From contig DADR01000007.1 of the NCBI GenBank assembly GCA_002495055.1, forward strand, positions 49,423 through 67,954: a DNA stretch of 18,532 nucleotides, read 5' to 3'. Made by a program: the position numbers and the translations under genes. Source of the stretch: Methanoregula sp. UBA247. GTDB lineage: Archaea > Halobacteriota > Methanomicrobia > Methanomicrobiales > Methanospirillaceae. Of the stretch, positions 14,178-18,532 are shown one piece after another (the first letter of the stretch is position 1; every line of letters starts with the position of its first letter). The notes beneath the pieces were generated by a model that worked only from the letters and a program-made list of their open reading frames with translations, had not been told where the DNA came from and did no database searches.

Positions 14178-14482
14178 CGAAACATACCTGCACCCTGATG
14201 CATTGTGATACCATGGTCCGGAACCTTCTCCCGCCCATGAGAGCCGAGATGGTATTACGATTAGTACAGCGTCAGGGGCTCAGCCAGAGCGATGCAGCAA
14301 AACGTCTTGGGGTCACAAGAGCAGCGGTATCCCAGTACCTGAGTAAAAAGCGAGGGGCGGGTGACTGCAGGATTTCAACGGAGCTTGATTCCCTGATAGA
14401 CCGTTGGGCGCTCGCGGTCGTTACCGGTGAAAGTGATATAAATTTATGTGATGTATGCCAGTGTGCCCTTAAAAAATTCTGA
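14174..14482 (+). CDS. Small Xre/Cro-type HTH regulator with terminal cysteine cluster (COG2522-like)
   Basis: A 102-residue protein. The HTH (about 25-61) is clear: GLSQSDAAKRLGVTRAAVSQYLSKKRG. It resembles COG2522-type archaeal regulators, whose HTH also occurs in ThiR/ThiN fusions, but no ThiN domain is attached here. Cysteines cluster at both ends: CTLMHC (6-11) and CDVCQC (93-98), with one more at 67. The terminal set could bind a metal or Fe-S cluster or sense redox. The ATG at 14174 overlaps the stop of the winged-helix gene, so the two regulators are translationally coupled; a GTG 6 nt upstream is the alternative start. Confidence 0.85.
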   Translation: MTKHTCTLMHCDTMVRNLLPPMRAEMVLRLVQRQGLSQSDAAKRLGVTRAAVSQYLSKKRGAGDCRISTELDSLIDRWALAVVTGESDINLCDVCQCALKKF

Positions 14483-14528
14483 AATTGTCCTATCCCAAAA
14501 TCATTTGACAACACATCTAAATAACGAT

Positions 14529-14600
14529 GTGAGCAAACTAACGAATCGGGACATTCAGAGGATCATCCGACAATGGGTGATTGGAAATACTGTTGAGTGA
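14529..14600 (+). pseudogene. 23-codon fragment resembling a transposase N-terminus (remnant)
   Basis: Within the 166-bp gap 14483-14648, GTG at 14529 opens a 23-codon frame, SKLTNRDIQRIIRQWVIGN, that stops at 14600. The LTxRDIxxIIRQ pattern resembles the first helix of the HTH in archaeal IS630-like transposases; the remaining HTH and catalytic domain are absent. A 6-bp hairpin (CACATC/GATGTG, 14512-14531) overlaps the start. It may be a decayed insertion sequence, or chance. The rest of the gap shows nothing. Confidence 0.25.
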
Positions 14601-14648
14601 GGTTGTCTGTAGTGCCAATAATAATTTCCTTCCAGGGGTTAAATCGCG

Positions 14649-16313
14649 TTATTCCTGCTGATGACGATAGTAGAGTAATACAAGAAGGATGAGCACGACT
14701 GCAACCGCACAAAATTTCAGGTAGTCGGTCTTAATTCCGGGTGATTTTACCCTCGGATTCCAATCGTCTTCAAATACCTCAAGGAAGTAACGGGCAACCC
14801 CGGAATGGTCAATTATTACCCCTGCTTCCCGGTTAAAGTTAGGGGAGTTGCTGTTCCAGTTGATACTGCTCACCAGCACATACCGGGAATCCACGATCAC
14901 TCCTTTATTATGGATTTTATCGATCTCATTCGTGGCGAGATCTGCACACCGGGCTTCCAAGGGGATATGTTCGGAAGCACCGATGCGGTTGATCAAGACA
15001 ACCATCTCATCATTGTCTTTTTCGTTTTCAATATTGAACCAGTAAGAATCCAGCAATACTCTGACCTGAACTCCACGACGGGAGGCGTTGATCGCCGCAG
15101 AAAGATACGGATTCAGGGAATTGGGGGTTTCATTAGTGATGTATGCCTGCTCGATCTCGATGCTCCTTTCTGCAGAGTTTATCAGCCCGGTAATCTGGTT
15201 GCTGGTATCAGGAGAGATTACAGTTCTGATCGTTGCCCCATTAAAAAAACCTGGTGGAAACTCAACCTCATGTTTGACATTGGATGCGGTTTCCAGGTTC
15301 CCCGCTGATCCATTATAAGCAATCACGGACTTGCCGTGAGAATCAGTCATGAAGACCATTGAGAAATACTCAGCAAGTGCAGGATCTTCGAGATAAACTC
15401 CCCAGCCGCGATTACCGTTTATCCCCGCCGGGGGGAACCCGCTGTATTTGAAATTCTCGCTGGTGAGGAGGATTGCACGCCGGTCGAAGACTACATATTT
15501 TGCATGATCATAGCGATAGGGCGCATGGAAACCGGCGCGTGACTCCATAATAGAGACAGGAATTCCCCGCTCAGTCATCTTCCGGATTACTTCTTTTTCT
15601 TCTGGTAAGATGCCTCCAACCGGTCCCCCTTCAAGCATAATGCTGACATCCACGTTCCTCTCCTTAGCGGTAATCAGCATATCTGCCATAAGGGGACTTG
15701 AAAATTCATACACATTCAGAAGAATTTCACCAGACGACTGGTTCACCGCATAAGAAAACATATCATTGGAGCTATCCGGAGAGACAAAGGTTGTCACCGA
15801 AACATTCCTGAATACTGCGGGAATGAAGCGGGACTGCCCGATCATTAATGGCCTGATATCCCAGGTTCCATTTTCGAAATAATGGACCTGCCCTTCGCGC
15901 GGTTTTACATCATCAGGCCATACAACCTTCTGAATAAGGAGACCCTTCCTGTACAACATTAGATTATCTCTTGCGTTCGCCATCCGGAGGGTATCTCCAG
16001 GGATAACATTCCGAACCAGAGGGGAATTGTCCAGCCACTCAAAATCCGGGTATTTTCCATGAGTTTGTTCATAAGCGGTTCCACTGCGGGCAATGGTAAG
16101 TAAACCATTTATTTTTGTTCCGGAAGGGAACCGAAATCCCTCTTTGCCGTCAGAAATCGTGATATCGTCAAGGGAACCAGTACCAGAGAGGACGAGATAC
16201 TCGTCCGCATCATCATACTGGTATGGATCGGGACAGAACTCAATAATCTGGACGGCAGCCCCCACATGCATCGCGCATAACAAAAAAATGAAAAACGGAA
16301 GGAGACGATGCAT
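14649..16313 (-). CDS. Secreted, membrane-anchored lamin-tail/PLD-family protein with two HKD motifs
   Basis: A 554-residue protein with a cleavable-looking signal peptide (1-20), a lamin-tail-like beta domain (about 20-150: IIEFCPDPYQYDDADEYLVL, with DNLMLY and GLLIQKVVW strands), two phospholipase D halves, and a C-terminal membrane helix (about 533-549) ending in a short basic tail. HKD motif one is H270-x-K272-x4-D277 (HAKYVVFD); motif two is H468-x-K470-x4-D475 (HNKGVIVD). Both are complete, so the enzyme should be an active phosphodiesterase. Family members act on phospholipids or as nucleases. Lamin-tail domains are often linked to secreted nucleases in prokaryotes, so DNA is as plausible a substrate as lipid. 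ATG at 16313 is preferred (GTG at 16319 is the alternative). Confidence 0.88.
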   Translation of the reverse strand: MHRLLPFFIFLLCAMHVGAAVQIIEFCPDPYQYDDADEYLVLSGTGSLDDITISDGKEGFRFPSGTKINGLLTIARSGTAYEQTHGKYPDFEWLDNSPLVRNVIPGDTLRMANARDNLMLYRKGLLIQKVVWPDDVKPREGQVHYFENGTWDIRPLMIGQSRFIPAVFRNVSVTTFVSPDSSNDMFSYAVNQSSGEILLNVYEFSSPLMADMLITAKERNVDVSIMLEGGPVGGILPEEKEVIRKMTERGIPVSIMESRAGFHAPYRYDHAKYVVFDRRAILLTSENFKYSGFPPAGINGNRGWGVYLEDPALAEYFSMVFMTDSHGKSVIAYNGSAGNLETASNVKHEVEFPPGFFNGATIRTVISPDTSNQITGLINSAERSIEIEQAYITNETPNSLNPYLSAAINASRRGVQVRVLLDSYWFNIENEKDNDEMVVLINRIGASEHIPLEARCADLATNEIDKIHNKGVIVDSRYVLVSSINWNSNSPNFNREAGVIIDHSGVARYFLEVFEDDWNPRVKSPGIKTDYLKFCAVAVVLILLVLLYYRHQQE

Positions 16314-16337
16314 GACCACTCAATTTCGCCATTCTCC

Positions 16338-16347
16338 TTTTATAATC
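16338..16347. promoter_or_regulatory. Shared palindromic TATA box for the HKD-protein gene and mfnE
   Basis: The self-complementary TTATAA (16340-16345) is centred at 16342.5. The divergent start codons, ATG at 16313 (minus) and ATG at 16372 (plus), are each 29.5 nt from it. Read either way the element looks like an archaeal TATA box (CTTTTATAAT / ATTATAAAAG), and both mRNAs would have leaders of at most a few bases. Confidence 0.55.
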
Positions 16348-16371
16348 TGGCGGTATACTTTTTCTGCAGCT

Positions 16372-16995
16372 ATGAATCCGGGGATAAAACCGCACGAAAA
16401 CCAATCGGCTCAGCCGATTATTGTGAAAGTCGGGGGCAGTCTCTTTCATCAGATATCCTGTCTCGCTCAGGTTTTTAATGATTCAATACATCCATTGCTC
16501 ATCATTCCCGGCGGAGGACCGTTTGCTGATACAGTCCGACGTTGCCATGTCGATAACGAATCCGCTCACTGGATGGCTGTAGCGGCGATGGAACAGTATG
16601 GCTGGTTTATCGCATCGCATGGCATTCCCACAACAACAGAAATGGCAATCCCGCGCGTAACAACAGTTTTTCTTCCCTACCGATACCTTGTGTCACACGA
16701 TGTCCTGCCCCATACGTGGGATGTGACCTCTGATACAATCGCTGCATGGGTGGCAGGAACCCTCCATGTCGACCTTCTCCTCCTCAAATCGATAGATGGC
16801 ATATACATCAACGGGGTCCTCCAACAAAAGGTAACAGGCCTTGTTGAATCTGATGTAGTTGACCCTTTTTTTATCCCGTTCGTGATAAAACATTCAGTAA
16901 AAACAACCATCATCAATGGATCAGACAAAAACCGAGTCGAAAACTATCTGAAGGGGGATTCAGTACCGGGAACTGAGATCGGTACAACCTTTTAA
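16372..16995 (+). CDS. mfnE: [5-(aminomethyl)furan-3-yl]methyl phosphate kinase (methanofuran biosynthesis)
   Basis: Amino-acid-kinase-fold enzyme of the archaeal COG2054 group. MfnE phosphorylates the aminomethylfuran phosphate to the diphosphate that is then coupled to tyramine in methanofuran synthesis. The 207-residue protein has the nucleotide-binding KVGGSLF (18-24), IIPGGGPFADTVR (43-55), the group-specific AHWMAVAAMEQYG (63-75), a WDVTSDTIAAWVAG segment (around 117-130), LLLLKSIDGIYING (around 135-148) and a terminal TIINGSDKNRVENYL. The ATG at 16372 begins just before the kinase fold; earlier in-frame codons fall inside the opposite-strand gene. Its presence is a good marker of a methanogen. 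aEF-1beta and its partner follow downstream. Confidence 0.88.
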   Translation: MNPGIKPHENQSAQPIIVKVGGSLFHQISCLAQVFNDSIHPLLIIPGGGPFADTVRRCHVDNESAHWMAVAAMEQYGWFIASHGIPTTTEMAIPRVTTVFLPYRYLVSHDVLPHTWDVTSDTIAAWVAGTLHVDLLLLKSIDGIYINGVLQQKVTGLVESDVVDPFFIPFVIKHSVKTTIINGSDKNRVENYLKGDSVPGTEIGTTF

Positions 16996-17000
16996 AGGTT
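16986..17000 (+). promoter_or_regulatory. Palindromic TATA element of the zinc-protein/aEF-1beta operon
   Basis: AACCTTT-T-AAAGGTT is a perfect 7-bp-arm palindrome overlapping the mfnE stop codon. Its core TTTTAAA is about 46 nt upstream of the next ATG, giving a leader of some 20 nt that contains GGAGGT (17027-17032). Unlike most genes here, this operon therefore appears to use a true Shine-Dalgarno leader. Confidence 0.45.
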
Positions 17001-17038
17001 CTAAAAGAGATACTATAGGAATCCTTGGAGGTTCAATA

Positions 17039-17200
17039 ATGTCAGATAAAAAATGTACATCCTGCAATGCCCCGCTTGCAGAAGAAGGTGCAACCGAATT
17101 CGGATGCCCCGCATGTGGTGTTGAGATCAACCGTTGTTACCGGTGCAGGGAGCAGAGCATTTCCTATACCTGCCCAAAATGTGGATTCGGGGGACCGTAA
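17039..17200 (+). CDS. Four-CxxC zinc-ribbon protein (HVO_2753-like, DUF1610)
   Basis: A 53-residue protein with four CxxC knuckles, CTSC, CPAC, CYRC and CPKC, enough for two zinc sites. The sequence ends YTCPKCGFGGP. It matches the small archaeal zinc-finger proteins usually found beside aEF-1beta, often annotated as Zn-ribbon RNA-binding protein. RNA binding and the link to elongation are suggested by annotation and by its constant neighbour, not shown here. GGAGGT is 6 nt from the ATG at 17039. aEF-1beta starts 3 nt after its stop, so the pair is one transcript. Confidence 0.93.
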   Translation: MSDKKCTSCNAPLAEEGATEFGCPACGVEINRCYRCREQSISYTCPKCGFGGP

Positions 17201-17203
17201 TAC

Positions 17204-17461
17204 ATGGGTAGTGTAGCTGTTATTGCCCGGGTTATGCCCGATTCACCTGATGTAAACCTGGACGAGTTGAAAAAAGCATTAAAACAAAAGCTTCCCGGCA
17301 TTCAGGAAATCAGAGAAGAGCCGATCGGTTTTGGTTTAAAAGCTCTTAAACTTGTGGCGATCGTCAATGATGCTGGTGGTGAAACCGATGCAATCGAGAA
17401 GTCCCTTAATGAAGTAACGGGTGTTGAACGGGCAGAGATTATTGAAGTGACATTAACCTGA
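17204..17461 (+). CDS. ef1b: Translation elongation factor aEF-1beta
   Basis: Guanine nucleotide exchange factor that reloads aEF-1alpha with GTP. At 85 residues it is the compact archaeal form, equal to the C-terminal exchange domain of eukaryotic EF-1beta. Typical features are VAVIARVMPDSPDVNLDEL (3-21), the central PIGFGLKALKLVAIV segment (around 41-55) with its exposed FGLKAL loop, and the terminal GVERAEIIEVTLT. It starts 3 nt after the zinc-protein stop. A T-rich stretch at 17476-17484 is a likely terminator, placed between it and the convergent malate dehydrogenase. Confidence 0.95.
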   Translation: MGSVAVIARVMPDSPDVNLDELKKALKQKLPGIQEIREEPIGFGLKALKLVAIVNDAGGETDAIEKSLNEVTGVERAEIIEVTLT

Positions 17462-17470
17462 CACAGGTTA

Positions 17471-17485
17471 TATCGTTTCTTTTTC
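17471..17485 (+). terminator. T-rich terminator of the aEF-1beta transcript
   Basis: TATCGTTTCTTTTTC follows the aEF-1beta stop by about 10 nt in the 24-bp gap between convergent genes. Oligo-T tracts are the usual archaeal termination signal. No hairpin is evident. Confidence 0.45.
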
Positions 17486-18439
17486 CTAAACTTCAAGAGT
17501 TTCGAGAACCTTTTTGGTTATCGTCCGTATTTTTTCAACCGATTCCCGGAATGCTATTACTTCTGATTCATCGATCTTGATAGTGATAGGGAAGACACCA
17601 CTTCTGTTTATTCTGGCAGGAACACCAGTACAGACATCGCCTTCTCCGATACCGTTCACCTCGCTTTTTATATAAGCTGAAACGGTCAGAATCCGGTTTT
17701 CATCTCCAAGCACAGTCTTTACTAACGAGGCAATTGCCTCTCCTGGCCCATACACGGTAGATCCTTTATCTTTGATGATCATGTTCCCGCTGCTTTTTAC
17801 CGATTCAATAATTTCTTGTACCGGGAGGTGTGCAAATGCCGGCAGGTTGGATATCTTTATACCACCTATTGTCGTAGCTGACCACAGGGGAACCATGCTG
17901 TCGCCATGCTCTCCAATAATCCGTGTGTGAACTTCGCTCACATGGACTTTAAAATAGGCAGCAATGAGGGATTTTAAGCGCATCGAATCAAGATGCGTTC
18001 CAAGACCGAATACCTGACTTGGTTTAAGACCCGAATGTTTCAGAGCCACACAGGTCATTACATCTACGGGATTGGTTACCACGAGAATCTTGGTGTCGGG
18101 TGCTATGACGCCGATAGTCTGTGCAAGCGGTGCGACAATCTGTGCATTTGCCAGCGCCAGATCAAGACGATCCTGTCCGGGCGAGCGTGGGATACCTGAT
18201 GTAATAATAACGACGTCAGATCTGGCAGCGTCTTTTAAGTTTGTTGTCCAGTTGACCTTGATATTTGTACCGCGGGCAGCAAATGAATCGATAAAATCCT
18301 GCGATATACCACGGAGGAGTGTTTCGCGCCCTTCCCGTCCATAGAGAAGGATTTCTCTTACATGAGGATTTGCTGATATCGCATATGAGGCAAACATCCC
18401 CACATTACCGGTTGCACCAATGACCGTCACTTTAGACAT
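17486..18439 (-). CDS. mdh: Malate dehydrogenase, LDH-like archaeal type, probably NADP-preferring
   Basis: Interconverts malate and oxaloacetate; in methanogens it serves the partial reductive TCA route. The 317-residue protein has the dinucleotide motif GATGNVG (8-14). The substrate loop IPRSPGQDR has R85 at the position that separates malate (Arg) from lactate (Gln) enzymes, and R91. The catalytic pair is D151 (LDSMRL, with R154) and H178 (GEHGD). After the second Rossmann strand the sequence is LLYGREGRE: the usual NAD-selecting Asp is Gly, followed by Arg, as in the NADP-using MJ0490 group. Cofactor preference is inferred from this. The ATG at 18439 lies 5 residues before the Rossmann motif. 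No clear ribosome site or TATA box is seen in 18440-18532. Confidence 0.94.
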   Translation of the reverse strand: MSKVTVIGATGNVGMFASYAISANPHVREILLYGREGRETLLRGISQDFIDSFAARGTNIKVNWTTNLKDAARSDVVIITSGIPRSPGQDRLDLALANAQIVAPLAQTIGVIAPDTKILVVTNPVDVMTCVALKHSGLKPSQVFGLGTHLDSMRLKSLIAAYFKVHVSEVHTRIIGEHGDSMVPLWSATTIGGIKISNLPAFAHLPVQEIIESVKSSGNMIIKDKGSTVYGPGEAIASLVKTVLGDENRILTVSAYIKSEVNGIGEGDVCTGVPARINRSGVFPITIKIDESEVIAFRESVEKIRTITKKVLETLEV

Positions 18440-18532
18440 GATAATCGTAAATGGGGACGTGTTATCGGTCGACTGTACGTTTCTGCGTTTGCCAAAGCTT
18501 CCATCCTCCGCCCCGTTACCCCATGGGCGCCG

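Noticed and set aside
16093..16371. Upstream extension of the mfnE reading frame by 93 codons
   Set aside because: It lies on the opposite strand of the signal-peptide and lamin-tail coding region, and has no kinase homology; ATG 16372 fits the promoter and the family length.
18440..18532. Open minus-strand frame from the window edge ending just inside mdh
   Set aside because: It is too short to judge, overlaps the mdh start and shows no recognisable motif. It could be the end of an upstream gene.
1..18532. CRISPR array, toxin-antitoxin pair, prophage or intact insertion sequence
   Set aside because: No regularly spaced repeats, integrase, phage structural genes or complete transposase were seen; no tRNA 3' end is duplicated in the window as an attachment site would be.

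Overview
The window looks like chromosome of a methanogenic archaeon, most probably of the order Methanomicrobiales. The lineage is inferred from gene content. Archaeal informational genes include fibrillarin, Nop5, Cbf5, aEF-1beta and an archaeal t6A methylthiotransferase. There is a methanofuran-biosynthesis kinase (MfnE), an indolepyruvate:ferredoxin oxidoreductase (IorAB), an archaeal-type malate dehydrogenase, and tRNA genes without an encoded CCA. Many start codons lie about 25-30 nt from a TATA-like box, which suggests mostly leaderless mRNAs.

Layout. The window opens with the last 21 nt of a tRNA. Positions 82-2246 (minus strand) hold the box C/D RNP pair nop5-flpA with a co-directional DUF1614 membrane protein. 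A TctA-like membrane protein (2323-3537, minus) diverges from hemD-cbf5 (plus), which runs into tRNA-Ser(GGA). Converging on that tRNA is an iorA-iorB-DNA methyltransferase unit (8490 down to 5403, minus) whose genes overlap at each stop/start. tRNA-Ile(GAT), an unrecognised coiled-coil protein and the methylthiotransferase follow. nadX-nadC make quinolinate precursors and nicotinate mononucleotide, and are followed by a small HEAT-repeat protein.

Positions 13469-16313 are the most accessory-looking part. A membrane-anchored OB-fold protein diverges from an overlapping pair of small HTH regulators across a perfect 21-bp palindrome. Next comes a 23-codon fragment resembling a transposase N-terminus, then a secreted, membrane-anchored protein with a lamin-tail-like domain and two HKD (phospholipase D/nuclease) motifs. 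The HKD gene diverges from mfnE; a self-complementary TTATAA box sits exactly midway between the two start codons. The window closes with a four-CxxC zinc protein plus aEF-1beta, and a convergent malate dehydrogenase.

Together the genes cover RNA modification and translation (nop5/flpA, cbf5, mtaB, aEF-1beta, three tRNAs), cofactor synthesis (hemD, nadX/nadC, mfnE) and central metabolism (iorAB, mdh). The best candidate for something undescribed is the OB-fold / two-regulator / HKD-protein neighbourhood. It could be a regulated surface nucleic-acid-handling locus, but that is inference from domain content and proximity only.
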